A stretch of DNA of 64,000 bases from Pestalotiopsis fici W106-1 (GCF_000516985.1 NW_006917092.1:4965924-5029923), one strand, 5' to 3'. Shown: positions 23,836 through 36,059, counted from the first letter of the stretch. Program-made: numbers and translations. Notes: a model not told the origin generated them from the letters alone.

Positions 23836-25790
23836 ATGGGTCTCAAGTTCCGAGGCGGCCTTATTGGCCCCAAGAACATCGGCCACGATGTCACCCTTGA
23901 GGAAAAGCAAAACGATACCGAGGGACAGCCTCAAGGTGTCTTGGGCACTGACAACAACAAGGAGCTCGACCCGACTGTTCAGCCCGCCGGAGCCACTGGC
24001 TCTTCTACCAGCTCCGTTGAAGAGAAGAAGGACCTGCAATTCGGTGTCCAGGTTGCCGAAGCTACCCTCCAGGTATGGACCAGGGAGCACCTGATTGCCG
24101 CCTACATCATGTAAGTCATCATTACTGGTCAACCGAATTATCTTGATGATATACCATATTATCGACTTTGGACAAAAGAGAAAAACGATCATGGCCCTGG
24201 ACCAAGCACAGACGGAGCTGACTGACGATTCTTTCCAGGATGTGGCTGATCAACTTTGTCAACGCCTTTGCCTCTGGTGTCGCTGGTACCCTGACTACCT
24301 ACGCCGTCAGTAGTTACTCGTCTCACTCCCTCGTCTCAACCACCAGCATCATTTCCGGTCTTATTCCTGGTCTCACCAAGCTCGCCTACGCCAAGTACAT
24401 GGACAACTTTGGTCGCCCCCAGGGATTGCTGCTCGCCGTCAGTTTCATGACCATTGGTCTGGTCATGTTTGCCGGTTGCAACAATGTCGAGACCTACTGC
24501 GCCGCCGCCGTCTTTTACTACACCGGATACTCGTGGCTCGACTTTACCATTACCATCTTCATTGCCGATACGTCCAAGCTGAGGAACCGAGCCTTTTCCA
24601 TTGCCTACATCTCCTCCCCCTGGCTCATCACCACCTGGGTCTACGGTTACGCCTGCGACAGCATCCTTGACGGTATGGGCTGGCGATGGGGATACGGTAT
24701 CCTCGCCATTGTCGTGCCTGTTGTCTGCGCACCCCTCGGCGCTCTCTTCTACTGGAACCAGCGCAAGGCCATCAAGGCGGGACTCGTCCACGTCAAGCCC
24801 CACGGACGTGGTGTCATTCAGAACATTGTCTTCTACGGCAGAGAGTTTGACATTATCGGTATTCTGCTGGCCGCCGCCGGTATTGGTCTGTTCCTCTTGG
24901 CCTTCAGCTTGTACTCGTACCAGACCGAGCAGTGGAAGGCACCCCTGATTATCTGCTTCTTCATCTTTGGTGGCCTGCTGATCATCTGCTTCGTTGTCTG
25001 GGAGAAGTACTTTGCGCCCATCACCTTTATCCCCTGGTACCTGATCAAGAACCGAACCATCTTCTTCACCTACAGCATGATGGCCTCCATCTACACTGCC
25101 TGGTACGTTTGGGACAACTACCTCTACTCCTTCTGTATCGTCGTCTACAACCTGAGCGTGCCCCACGCCACATACATGGGCAACGTCTACACCATGGGTA
25201 GCACCTTCTGGGCCATTATCTTTGGTATCTTCCTGCGCTACAACGGTCGCCTCAAGTGGCCCGCCGTCTTCTTTGGTGTCCCCATCACCGTCCTCGGCGT
25301 CGGTCTCATGATCAAGTTCCGTCAGCCCGACGTCAACATTGGCTACGTTGTCATGTGCCTCATTTTCATCGCCTTTGGCGGTGGCACCCTTGTCATCTGC
25401 GAGCAAATGACCGTCATGGCCGTCTCCAAGCACAAGAACATCCCCGCCGTCCTGGCCATGGAGGGCATGGTGGCCGCCATGGGCCAGTCCATTGGCTCCA
25501 CCATTGCCGCCGCCATGTGGACGAGCATCTTCCCCAAGAAGCTGGCCGAGTTCCTGCCCGCCGACGCCCAGTCGTCCCTCAGCGACATTTACGGCAGCAT
25601 CGATGTCCAGAGCTCGTACGCCGTCGGTACCCCCACCCGCACCGGTATCGAAAACGCCTACGGCGCCACCCAGAGACTCATGCTCATCACCGCCACCTGC
25701 ATGTACGCCACCACCTGGTTCAGCACCTTCATGTGGGAGAACATCAACGTCAAGGAGATCAACCAGTTCGACGGTGCCGTCATGTGGTAA
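23836..25790 (+). CDS. Siderophore-iron transporter, major facilitator superfamily (SIT family)
   Basis: Two exons (23836-24110, 24239-25790; intron 128 nt) give 608 aa. An N-terminal cytosolic region of about 90 polar residues is followed by TREHLIAAYIMMWLINFVNAF, the typical first membrane segment of SIT/Mir transporters. About fourteen hydrophobic segments follow, with family blocks such as YAKYMDNFGRPQG, NRTIFFTYS and the late loop with DIYGSI. These transporters take up ferric siderophore complexes (triacetylfusarinine C, ferrichrome and similar) by proton symport at the plasma membrane. Which siderophore is carried cannot be told. Codon use is strongly biased to C-ending codons, suggesting high expression. 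GATA-type iron-repressor sites lie upstream. Confidence 0.92.
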
Positions 25791-26418
25791 AGAAAGGAAG
25801 AAAAACAAAAGTTTGGAAAGCCCGTTGGCTCTACTGGCACTACAAGGTGCTTTGATCAAGCCGAGATTCATTCTGTCTTTAGAATCAGGATCTCACAATC
25901 GCACATGGGATTTTGCTTTCTTGTGAAAGTAAAGTGCTACCTATAGTGGATATCTCGTCTCGGGTCTTTTGGAAAAATTACTCGAGCATGACGTGCATGA
26001 GCACGTATACAGTCATTTGTTTGTTTTAATCAATTATACCCCTCTGTTTTGCATCAAAACTACCTTTATTCATGAATATCATTATGTGACATGACGTGCA
26101 TATGTGGTTCCGATCATAGTTCATTGTCTAGGTTTCTTGACAATTGTTTCGGTCCCTTGTCTCATCAGTTGTCCATCCGCATTGTCAACTTGGTTGCCCC
26201 TTTACTGAATTGAACATGCTGATAAAGGCATTGACCAGTGATAGTGGCTCATTCTTCACATATTTGGTATTTATAGATGCTTCAAGCAGTATGAAATTAT
26301 GATACAGCAACATTCAGCCAATACTGAGCAGCGCAATCATCCCATCTTGTCCAAGAGCACCGCCCAAACCTGGAGAAACAAAAGTGACTTGCAGAATTAT
26401 TACAGGTAATAATCCAAA
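25791..26418. other. Intergenic, no supported gene
   Basis: 3' flank of the transporter and promoter of the Cys-module gene. It contains CATGACGTGCAT-like near-repeats at about 25986-25999 and 26090-26101, but nothing I can interpret. Confidence 0.45.
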
Positions 26419-27468
26419 ATGAATCACAACGAGGAGCCATTTCACTTTGACCAGGCAATGGGTCCCTTTGCCAACGACAACCACAGCGTGGCTGTCGGCC
26501 CATCCCTGGCATTTAATGAGTTCGCCAGCATGACCAACACCTTCCCGCCCTTTGGACCGGTCCCCGTTCTCTGCGCCGGCGGCTGCGGCATCGCCATTCA
26601 GCTCGCCACCTCGCCCTGGTGCGACGCCTGTCTCCCGCCGACGCCTTGCACCCGCATTGGCTGTTCCAACACGGTCTCGCTGCTCCAGGACGGCGTCGAC
26701 GTGGATGTTTGCCTCGAGTGCCGCGGGCTCAAGCTGTGCGCCGGCCAGGGCTGCGCCACGGTGCTGTCGGCCCAAGAGTCCGGCGACTTGTGTGCGTCGT
26801 GCGGTTACATTGCGCCCTGCGCGGCCCGGGGCTGCGAGTCCATGGTTCCCGCCGGTCGGGACTGGCCGTTTTGCGACCTTTGTACAAAGGCCTGTGCCAC
26901 GGATGGCTGCCCAGGAGACGCGGCCATGGGGCTGTTTTGTGTTGATTGTGAACCTAACGCTTACGCTCAGCTACAGGCATATGTACAGCAAGAGCAGCAG
27001 CAGCTCACGTATGGTGAGTATAATGCGAACATCATGATGGAAGACGAGACGCCGTTATTCGAGACCGGGCTCGATATTTTTATCGACTCACCGTCGCTAA
27101 TCCTGACTGAGGAGACGTTCGATTCCCCGCTTGAACACGAATTCCTTTCCAATACACAAGATATTGGATTTACTGGCATTGCCCATCCTCAGTTAAGCAT
27201 GTGTGATGAGACAATGTTTCCACCTGTTGAATATCAGGTGAGTACTGGCTCCGAAGAACGTGTCGTGCCTTTAGACTTGCTGATTTCACCATTCTCACCG
27301 CCTGAAACTGATCTCGCAGCTCTTTCCAGTCAATGCGTCAGATGCCGCTCTGCTTTTATTGGGGAAGTCGGTAGGTCGTATTGCGCGCAGTGCAACTCCG
27401 AGGCTCTGGTGGTTGCGGGAGAGGAAGATATCACAGACCCTATTCCATTTATGCCCCATGACGCGTAG
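26419..27468 (+). CDS. Protein with five tandem CxxxxC-CxxC modules (unrecognised)
   Basis: Single exon, 349 aa. Residues 52-177 hold five consecutive modules, each a C-x(3,4)-C pair followed 8-15 residues later by C-x2-C: C52/56-C68/71, C77/82-C98/101, C107/112-C125/128, C134/139-C152/155, C159/164-C174/177. The second Cys of each first pair is preceded by Gly. A sixth, different four-Cys knuckle lies at C306/C309-C322/C325. The spacing is that of small zinc ribbons, so zinc binding is likely but unproven. Between the arrays is an acidic, probably disordered stretch of about 120 residues that might serve as an activation or interaction region. There is no signal peptide. I recognise no named family. 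Confidence 0.75.
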   Translation: MNHNEEPFHFDQAMGPFANDNHSVAVGPSLAFNEFASMTNTFPPFGPVPVLCAGGCGIAIQLATSPWCDACLPPTPCTRIGCSNTVSLLQDGVDVDVCLECRGLKLCAGQGCATVLSAQESGDLCASCGYIAPCAARGCESMVPAGRDWPFCDLCTKACATDGCPGDAAMGLFCVDCEPNAYAQLQAYVQQEQQQLTYGEYNANIMMEDETPLFETGLDIFIDSPSLILTEETFDSPLEHEFLSNTQDIGFTGIAHPQLSMCDETMFPPVEYQVSTGSEERVVPLDLLISPFSPPETDLAALSSQCVRCRSAFIGEVGRSYCAQCNSEALVVAGEEDITDPIPFMPHDA

Positions 27469-28071
27469 AAATGTAGAAGAGCTGAGTCGACTTGGTAGGT
27501 CGATGAGTTTACAGGTAAGTATTGTGTTGGAGCGATAGAACAGATCAAGTAATCAATTCGACCACCAAGAGCAACCTTTGACTTTCCCTTTTGCCTTGAT
27601 TTCACCAAGCATGTCCTTCAAGGCTTTCATCAGTAGAATCGGTATCCAAGAGGTGAATGAAGTAAGCCGTATATCGCGTGTGAAGGACTGACATGAAGGG
27701 ATTCCCGAACATTCTGATGATTTGATTCATCTGTCTTTATACGGACCATTAACTCGATTCGTCACATTTTGCATTGTTTAATAACTCTTTGGAGTAGCGA
27801 AACCACTTGTTATACATTCATGCCTATCGATAGAATACGGGGGAAGTCAATCCACCTGCTTGTCTGGTATGGCAGACGAAATTTTGACTTTTTTTTTCTC
27901 ACCACCACTCGTGTCAGTAAACCTGCCCAAACACTAGGTAGACATCTCATACACATTTTGGTGTATTGTCTGCTCTCCAAAAACACAAAAGACCAAGACC
28001 GGATCTTTCAACCAACGAACTAAACCAAGAACCGACAAGCTGAAGACAAAGAATCAAGAACGTTTGGAGAC
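27469..28071. other. Convergent intergenic gap
   Basis: 3' flanks of the Cys-module gene and H2A.Z. No gene or structured element recognised. Confidence 0.5.
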
Positions 28072-29106
28072 CTAAGCCTCAATAGCCTTGTTCTTCTTCT
28101 TTTGCTCAACCTTGAGAAGCAGGGCGCGGTTGATGTGTGGCAGAACACCACCAAAGGCAATGGTGGCACGGATGAGGGTGTCGAGCTCCTCGTCACCACG
28201 GATGGCGAGCTGCAGGTGGCGAGGTGTGATACGCTTGACCTTGAGGTCCTTGGCAGCGTTCTGGATTGTTATGGTCAGTAAAAGTTCTTGTTGCAAGACA
28301 GAGGAACGCATGGGGGCAGGAAACAGGCAGCAGGACGGAAGGGTAATGACTCACTCCTGCCAACTCGAGGACTTCGGCAGTCAGGTACTCGAGAACTGCT
28401 GTGACATAGACGGCTGCCTTGGCGCCAACGCGCATCTTGTTTTGGGTGTTTTGCTTCAAGAAACGCTTGACACGACCGCAAGGGAACTGTGAGGGGGAAA
28501 TGTCAGTGCATGCATCTAGACCATCACTGAGCATTCAAACAATGTATCCGGTAGGTATCATGGCAACTGGTGATGAATGAGGCGCAATTTTCGTCGGATG
28601 TTGCGGAGCTGCAGTGTTGCGCCGGGTCACGTCCAATGTCTCCTGCTCATGAGGGGTCGTGTTGTTGACGATGCGACGCGCTCACGATAGTGGTGCAAAT
28701 GCGCGCAAATGAGTTGGAGATGGGTGCATCGTGACCATCATTGCTGGCATGCGCGCATAGAAGAGAGAACGAAGCCCAATAATTGCAGACGCGTCCTCAA
28801 GTATTGTTGTGTGCATCGTCGTAAATTTTGCGTGGGGTCGAGTGGTGCAAGTTGAGCTCGTGCGTGCGACTTTGTTCGTCGGGGTCGAGTATCAAAGTTT
28901 CGAGGTGGCTTGTCGCGAGTCGCAAAGACGAAATCGGTACCGAAATTTGTGATGCATCCATTGCCAGAGCAAAGAAGGCGTGTATTTTTGCTTACCTGAA
29001 GACCTGCACGAGCCGAGTGGCTCTGCTGCTTCTTGGGACCATCGGCAGACGAAGTCTTTCCACCGGCACTCTTGCCGCCAGCTGATTTGCCCTTACCACC
29101 GGCCAT
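28072..29106 (-). CDS. HTZ1: Histone variant H2A.Z
   Basis: Three exons (29106-28996, 28486-28355, 28260-28072) give 143 aa. The first intron is 509 nt, by far the longest here; the second is 94 nt. The histone fold is complete: [17 protein letters not shown], then the L1/alpha2 block, then [27 protein letters not shown]. The H2A.Z hallmarks GDEELDTLI (extended acidic patch) and GGVLPHI distinguish it from canonical H2A. The N-terminal tail is Gly/Lys-rich with several acetylatable lysines. It replaces H2A at promoter-flanking nucleosomes through SWR1-type exchange, and also acts at heterochromatin borders. All splice sites are phase 0. No anomaly apart from the long intron. Confidence 0.96.
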
Positions 29107-31230
29107 TGCTTATGATGATAGATGCGATGTGCGTAAAGTGGGAGATTTTGGTGTCGGGATGGGGGTTGCAGAAAAAAAAAAGTCGATGGCGATGAATGTT
29201 GTAAACGGTTTGCGACGCGTCGGGTTGGCTCAAAGATGTGAGATGGAAATTTGTTGATGTTTTTTTCTCGATCCTGGCTAAAAGCTGGCCTTGGCTGCTT
29301 GGTCGTTCGGAATGGTCGTGGTGAGAAAATCGATGGCGGGCGGCGTGCAAAAATCAGCATCAAAGCCGTCCAGGTAAGGCACCGACCTTGCTAACTTTGA
29401 CCTTTGAGCTTGTCCAGAGCTTGGGATTGGTTCCTTCTGCTGAATGTGCCTTGTTGGGCGCCTGCAAAATCATTCAAACAACCCCAAATTCACCCACCAT
29501 TTCGTGACACCTTAGCAGGCAGCGCCCGCCCGTCTTTGTTTGCTTGCTTTGCATAACGCCTCCAGCAGGCACCATTGGGTACCTCGTTGGCAGGCTGCTT
29601 GCTTGCCTGCTTACCTAGTAGCAGTGGGCGCCCACCACCTAAACGATAGGTTTCCCCTCTTGGCATCAATTGGGAGGGGGGTGGGTGCTCAAGGCTTGGA
29701 GATCCGCCAGGCTGCTGTCATGGCAAGGCGCCAGCTGCCTCTAGAAATGCGAGTGCCGTGGCCGATGCCCGACCCACCAGATAAGGTGTATCTGTCGGGC
29801 AGCTTGGTACGCCGGAGAAACTACGGCTGTCCAGACGGACCTAGTGCGCAGCCTGAGGAGAATGGGAAAGACGATATCAGGAAAGAGGGAAGATGAGAAG
29901 ACGCCTCACTTGAGAAGTCTATGGACTGATGGCGTCCAAAAAGCTAGAAATCCGCTCGGCAGAGTTCACAGAACCTGCCACAAGCTTTTTTGACAGGAAA
30001 GGACCAGCAGCGTGCTGGGGAACTGACCTCTGATGTTTACTTACCTCAAGCCCGAGCTGGCTGTGATCTCGAAAGTTGGCGGCAGCTAACGGGCAACCAC
30101 AGCCCTTGTGTGGAACTTTGGCCCATTTCCGGGCTGGTAGATGACTTGCCTGATGATCTTGATGCCTTCCGTATGGTTTGGCGAGGCCAAAGATCCAATT
30201 GTGGAAGACATGTCGACTCTTGTCAATATCTTGCTGCTCAAGTCCTCATGTTTCTGACTGACTGGGAGCGGTCATTTGGAGATCAGATACGTTTGACGCT
30301 CGGACCTTGTGGTGTGGCGCACATGACATTCAAGTGTGGCGCCAATCACCCAATATATTTCATAGGCCGCCACATTTCCTGCGCGCAGGAGTGGCAGCTC
30401 TTTATGGAGTATGTACTCCGGTCGAAGCCAAAATACAAAGTACAACCAGCTAAGGGAAAAAAGAGAAACTTTATAGACAATTGTCGATGGTAAGCTCTCG
30501 AGTATATTTCTATTCTCTTACCTTGTTGAACTTCATTCATGAACATCATCGACATCTTCACGAATATGTCATGTAAGAATGTTCACGGTGCACTCCATCT
30601 TCAAGTACCCCAGCATTATAAGCTGAGCGTCGTCCCAATTCTCTGAGACCGTTACAGAGTATTATGTTTGCATCCAAAAATCAAATGAATAGGCCTACAG
30701 TATTGAGATGATTGCGGGTATATGCCAAAATGATTTAAAGGAACCAGCAAGTGAGCGTGCTCTGATCATAAAGGGAGTTAGAGCTCAGCCTGGCCATGAA
30801 AGTTCAAACTAGAGCATAATCCAGTATAATCACTTGCGCATCGGAACACACTATCCTGTAAACCGCGGCAAGTATTATTTTCTTTACAAATATTGCATGT
30901 CAGCTTCACCTCCCAGACCGAATGTCACCAATCGTATGCGGCTCGAACGACGGTGCTTTTCTCTGCTTCGTTTTCGCACCGGAGCCCCCGAAAACTTACG
31001 ATCCAACGTGATCATACGAGATTCGCCAAACCGAAAAAGTGGGGCTTTATGGATGATGCCGGCAAGAGTCCAGACGACACAGTCATCATATCATAAATTC
31101 ACTCGCCGTCGCTTGTCTCTCAACATTTACAATCACGCTCAAATACAATAAACACCACGACCTGGCTCAAATCTGAGAGGAAGAGACAAACTCAACAAGG
31201 CAGAGGGGGGGAAAAAAGCAGATACTCAAG
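29107..31230. other. Divergent intergenic region between H2A.Z and HEM13
   Basis: 2.1 kb. An ORF at 29990-30493 (167 codons) has no recognisable domain and no support from splice or motif evidence. CCAAT at 30928-30932 upstream of HEM13 could be a CBC/HapX contact, but single CCAAT boxes are common. Confidence 0.5.
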
Positions 31231-32190
31231 ATGGCAACATTACAACATTCGCCGATCCACGAGAAATGGATCCATGTGGTCAAGGAGCAGCAACGCACCA
31301 TAGTCGCCAAATTGGAAGAAATCGACGGGCAGAAATTCCACGTGGACGAGTGGACCCGGCCCGGCGGCGGCTACGGCATCTCGTGCGTCCTGGAGGACGG
31401 CAACGTGTTTGAGCGCGGCGGCGTCATGGTGAGCGTGGTCCACGGCACCATGACGGGCGCGGCGGCCGTGGCCCAGATGCGGGCGAGCCACGCCTCCATC
31501 CCCGAAGGGGTCGAGGCCCTGCCGTACTCGGCCGTCGGTCTGAGCCTCATTATGCACCCCAAGAACCCCCTGGCGCCCACTGTCCACATGAACTGTCGCT
31601 TCCTCGAGACCTTTGATCCCGAGACGGGCCGGGTGAATCTGTGCTGGTTCGGCGGCGGCGCCGATCTCACCCCGTGCTACGTCTATGAAGAGGACGCTCG
31701 CCACTTCCATGCGTGCCTCCGGGACGTCTGTGATCGGTACAATGAGACGTACTACCCGCGGTTCAAGAAGTGGTGTGATCAATACTTTTGGAACGCGCAC
31801 CGGAACGAGGCGCGCGGCATTGGCGGCATCTTTTTTGACGACTTGGAGGCTTCCTCCGAGCAAGAGCTCGACTCGCTCTTTGGGTTTGCGCGGGACGTGC
31901 TGCAGGTGTTCCCCGAGGCGTACCTACCCATCGTGGAGAAGCGCCGCCACGAATCCTTCACCGAGGCCCAGAAGCAATGGCAGCAGCTCCGGCGTGGTCG
32001 CTACGTAGAGTTCAATCTATTACACGACCGGGGTACAAAATTTGGGCTGGCTGGCTCGAGCCCGAGGGTGGAGAGTATCCTGGTATCTATGCCGCTCACA
32101 GCCTCTTGGAAGTACTACCATGAGCCGGAAGCGGGCAGCCGCGAACAACAATTAGTAGATGTACTCAGAACACCGAAAGAGTGGGTTTGA
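31231..32190 (+). CDS. HEM13: Oxygen-dependent coproporphyrinogen III oxidase
   Basis: Single exon, 319 aa, close to the length of the yeast enzyme. It oxidatively decarboxylates coproporphyrinogen III to protoporphyrinogen IX in haem synthesis, using O2. Family blocks are all present: RPGGGYG, LEDGNVFERGGV, VSVVHG, NPLAPTVHMN, LCWFGGGADLTPCY, HFHACLRDVCDRY, FKKWCDQYFW, HRNEARGIGGIFFDDLE and the C-terminal SILVSMPLTASWKY. Some positions look divergent: YFWNAHR where most enzymes have aromatic-aromatic-aliphatic before HR, and GLAGSSPRVESIL in the late loop. No N-terminal targeting peptide is seen, so a cytosolic location is likely. It could be the housekeeping copy or a paralogue; a search of the rest of the genome would tell. 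Confidence 0.93.
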   Translation: MATLQHSPIHEKWIHVVKEQQRTIVAKLEEIDGQKFHVDEWTRPGGGYGISCVLEDGNVFERGGVMVSVVHGTMTGAAAVAQMRASHASIPEGVEALPYSAVGLSLIMHPKNPLAPTVHMNCRFLETFDPETGRVNLCWFGGGADLTPCYVYEEDARHFHACLRDVCDRYNETYYPRFKKWCDQYFWNAHRNEARGIGGIFFDDLEASSEQELDSLFGFARDVLQVFPEAYLPIVEKRRHESFTEAQKQWQQLRRGRYVEFNLLHDRGTKFGLAGSSPRVESILVSMPLTASWKYYHEPEAGSREQQLVDVLRTPKEWV

Positions 32191-34191
32191 ATGGTTACAA
32201 CATATATTTTCTGTGGGAGTGAGATGGTGGAAGAGCATGGAAGCACAAAATCACCTACCTGCCCGTTGTCTCAGGTCTTGACCAGGTACGGATATAACAA
32301 GGCTCTACCGCTAGAGAGCCATCATCACGGAACAGAGGGAAAAGAGGGAGCCCCCAGTGTAGCAAAATGGCCATAGAGTCAGTGTTGTGATTAGATTGAA
32401 GGTCTTGCATGACTTTATTCCTGTACTATAACCATTTGTCGAGAGAAGAGGGAGGAGGATAATTAACAAAAGCCGCACATTTACAGTGTAGAGCTGTTAA
32501 TTGAGAATCCCTTGGGAGATGTTGCTGTATTTCTCAGAGTATGAACGGGAAGCTCTTAATCCAGATCTGGAAAACCACTATATATTTATATACACAGGTA
32601 TATACGTGAACGGCTGTAATAATCGGGCGCCTCTGAATACAGGTCAATTGATTCAAATTTCATGTTCAAAAAAATCCTTTGGACTTGACTGCCCCTAACC
32701 CTTGCACGATAGGATACTGAGCGTTTCGGTGCTCGTTGCTCAAAGTTGAATCTGTACAATATCGTTACAATGGAACTTCATTCATACGATTAGACACATG
32801 AAGCTAAAGACAGTGCAAACGACGAGACAAGGAGGTAGGTATATTACGAGTCAGTTGAAAACCACTTTTTCGATATCACGCCAATTCCTAAGCGATTGTG
32901 AGCTGATCCTCCCACTGTTGACTGCCGACTTCACCTCAAATGTTTCCCCTTCCCAACGCTGGGCCCACGCAGTAATTCCAGGGCCAATATGTCGCAACAA
33001 AACAACCAGAATGACCGGGGCGTGCGCATTCATAATGCAATCAAGTATTGTAAGATGGTTGCTGCAAACTCATATGATGGATGATGTTCAAGCCATGACG
33101 GCAAGCAACGCATAGAGGGAACGCGTGATAAAATAGATGCGATGTTATACAAAAATCCCAATTCAAGCCTTCGTTGTCTCTCCTCCGTGCGGCTCAACTC
33201 ATCCTGTCTTCACACATCTCTCATGTTGATCTCATCGCATTGAAGAAAAAATTCATCTTCCACCATTCGTTCGTCTTCTCATCGTTTCGTTCTTTCATGT
33301 CCAATCAAGCGGGACTGCTGACCCCGACCAGCACCGGCACCCAAGCCCCCCCGTGGTAGCATAATGCCGATGTTTCCATCCGCAAAAAGCCGAGAAAGGG
33401 CATCTATTAAATTTTCCACGTCTCATCGCCAGTCCATTGCCAGTCCAATTGCCAGTCCAGCCAGCCAGCATCGCGCTTGCCATCTAAATGATGTGCATAT
33501 GCGTCATAACAGCGTATCCATCGTAAAAGGGATTCTCTAGGTGAATCGCCCGTCAGAGGTGCTCGAGGTCGAAGAGAAATCCCAGCAGGGTATAGAAGTA
33601 GAGTCGTGATGCCATGAATGGTTGCCCATAAACACGCTGTATGGTGTATCCAGTGAAGGTTGTTGGCGTTAAAATGCTGGCGTCAGTCGTCACCGAGGGG
33701 TATATAAAACGGATCCTTGGAACGTCCCTCCCCAGTTCCAGAACGATCACCCTAGGCCATCCGCAAGTCACACAAGTTTGTGACTGCCAGATGAGCCATC
33801 CCATTTTTTTTTCTTGTTTTCCTCAACTTCCAATACACCCGCGGGTCAATGCAGCTTCAAAAATAGAACTCCAAAAACACAAAATGGCGAGAGATGATAT
33901 TACAGGGAGTATTAGGTCGGTGCTTGCGCCAATATGGTCGAACGGAAATTTGAAATTCGTTGAGAGATGGATAGTATTGGTGACGGCTCCAACTATTGGC
34001 GTCAAATGCTGAGCTTTCAATGGCTCTGAAAGCGTCCAGTCTCTATGTCGTAAATCGTCTCTCATTGTTGACTGATAGATGTTCGGGGCATTGATGCCAT
34101 CGCATATAAATTTTCTTCACTGGTCATATATCTCAATGGAATCGAGTAGCGGCAGTGCGGCTGCCAGCATCGGAGGAATCTGAAATGAACA
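32191..34191. other. Convergent intergenic region, no supported gene
   Basis: 2.0 kb of low-information sequence. Imperfect CAGTCCA(A)TTGC repeats at about 33430-33465 are the only structure noticed. Confidence 0.5.
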
Positions 34192-36059
34192 TTAGTTTCC
34201 AAAGGCCGCAAATGACTGTGTTTTCGACTCCAGCTTACCGCTGTTCCTCTGCATATGGCCTCGGTTGCGGCTGTTGAAGGCCTCACCCCACTCCGGTCCA
34301 CGTGGCTGCCGGTCGGGGGCGGCACGGCTGGGTGCGGACGTATTGCCACCAACAGGTCTCTGGCTACCGATCGCTCCAGGAGTCGAGCGGAGATGCGAAG
34401 AAGTGGGATCATATCCCAAGCTCAAAGAGCCCATACCGCCCGACAGCAGGGTATCCGTGCTGGCCCCGGGATTCTGTCCCGATGTAGGTGTCAGGTTGGG
34501 CGGAGTGGCAAGGGAGCCATAGTCGCCGTATCTGGAAGCACCGAGCCCGTTTCCAATACCGGCATAACTAGAGCCAGATGGAGCAGGGCTGGGACTGTGA
34601 GTGCGCAGATCGGCAAAGCTCTTGGCGGCGCGAAGATTGTTCGGGATGCCGCTTTCAAGAGAGTTGGGCAGCTCCAAAGTCGGACCCTGTCTTCCAATAG
34701 TATGGTAGGCGCTGCCTGCTCCAATTCTTGACTCTGCGAAATCAAAGGTGGCGGCGCGGCTGAGTCCTCTTCTGTGATCCTCCCACGAAACATTTGGCGG
34801 GAGCTGGTGCGGTGCATGCATGGGTGGCGACTGCTGAGCCTTCTTGCTGATTTGTAGCTGGCGCCTGTCATTCTCGCCAATAGAGTGGTGCTCAAGACCC
34901 ATGTTGTGAGCGAGAATATGGATCTGTCGTCGTTCTTCGGGCGAAATATCCGGAGAAAATATGTACGTCTCTCTAGTCTGGTCGCGCTGGAACATGGTGA
35001 GTTCAGTGTAGAACTCAAGAGTCTTCGGATTGTTCAAGTCGATATCACCTAGGACTAGTGAGCGAGCCGGCGCATGTTGGATCGGGGAGTGCAAACTGCG
35101 CTTACGGATAGGCGAGCCGTTAGGTTGCTTGTTGACGCTGACACCAAGAGCCTGGAGAGCGGTTTGCTGATGTTGCGGAAGGGGGGCCCGGTGCTGTTCT
35201 TCCAGTTGACCACGCTTCTCACGCTTCTCACGGTCAATACGGTCCCTCTCTTCTTGGGGGAGCATCTTCTTATACTCGACGCGTAGCTTGCGTCCCATGA
35301 CCTCCAGTCCGTTCATCTTCTGAATGACAATAGATGTGTCTTCTGGAGTCGAAAAGTTGGCAAAGGCAAGTCCTCGGAAGACGCCCTTATCAAAGTGGTA
35401 GTTGAAAGCATACGGCTGGGGGAGGTTGAGCGAGGCCATAAGACCTTGCAATATCTCCTTCCGACACTGAAATTGGATGTTCTTGATCACAATAGCTGTC
35501 GGAATGAGCTGCTCGTCCATGGAACCCGGCGTGTTGAGACCGCGGTGATCGGTGATGCTTCCAATGTCGTGTTCGCCTGGCATGTTGTGGTCGTAGTACT
35601 GGTTCATCGAGGGCATGGGAGGAGCAGGCTGCTCTGTCCAGGTCTGCAACAAAGATATTAGTTATGCGTGGCAAAAATGGAGAACCATTATTCAAGGACA
35701 CATACAGTAGGAAGACCTGGTCTTCGAGCTGATGACCGCGAACCAAGTCTACTGTTTCCATTCAGGGGGCCATTCATGGCGGCGCCACCTCCGTTGTAGG
35801 CCCATGTCTGCGAATTCTCTAGCATGTAGTTGGCATTCGGGGCGAGACGATCGATTCGAGACATTGTATCGTAGCCGGATGCGCCGCCGAATCGGTCGTC
35901 GCCGTAAATGGATGGGGCCTGAGCCATGGAGTCAATGGGCCGTTGACCGCGCGCACCGAGGCCTGAAAGACCAACCGTAGCGTAGCCCTGCCTCGTGGAG
36001 CTGGGCGACCGGTTGGAAGCGGTCGGATAATCGTAGTACATTTCGTGCTGTTGGTTCAT
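34192..36059 (-). CDS. RRM plus R3H RNA-binding protein (PIN4/Cip2-like)
   Basis: Two exons (36059-35706, 35643-34192; intron 62 nt) give 601 aa. A long Gly/Ser/Asn-rich N-terminal region leads to one RRM: RNP2 AIVIKNIQF, RNP1-like FRGLAFANF, then MNGLEVMGRKLRVEYKK. A basic, Glu-rich linker (EERDRIDREKREKRGQLEE) follows. The next folded part, from FYTELTMFQRD to HILAHNMGLEHHS, has the R-x3-H spacing of an R3H domain, which binds single-stranded nucleic acid. The C-terminus is disordered and Ser/Pro/Gly-rich and ends FAAFGN. The arrangement matches fungal Cip2/PIN4-type regulators of mRNA and cell-cycle or stress responses. The exact orthologue is inferred. Confidence 0.88.

Noticed and set aside
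24336..25871. 511-codon minus-strand ORF opposite the siderophore transporter
   Set aside because: Mirror of the strongly C-biased third positions of the transporter; low-complexity Gly/Asp/Val composition and no domain.
29990..30493. 167-codon ORF in the H2A.Z/HEM13 interval
   Set aside because: No recognisable domain, no splice partners and a single isolated ORF; kept only as a note in the intergenic entry.
33425..33470. CAGTCCA(A)TTGC imperfect repeats
   Set aside because: Only about three short, uneven copies without conserved spacers; not a CRISPR array or a clear satellite.
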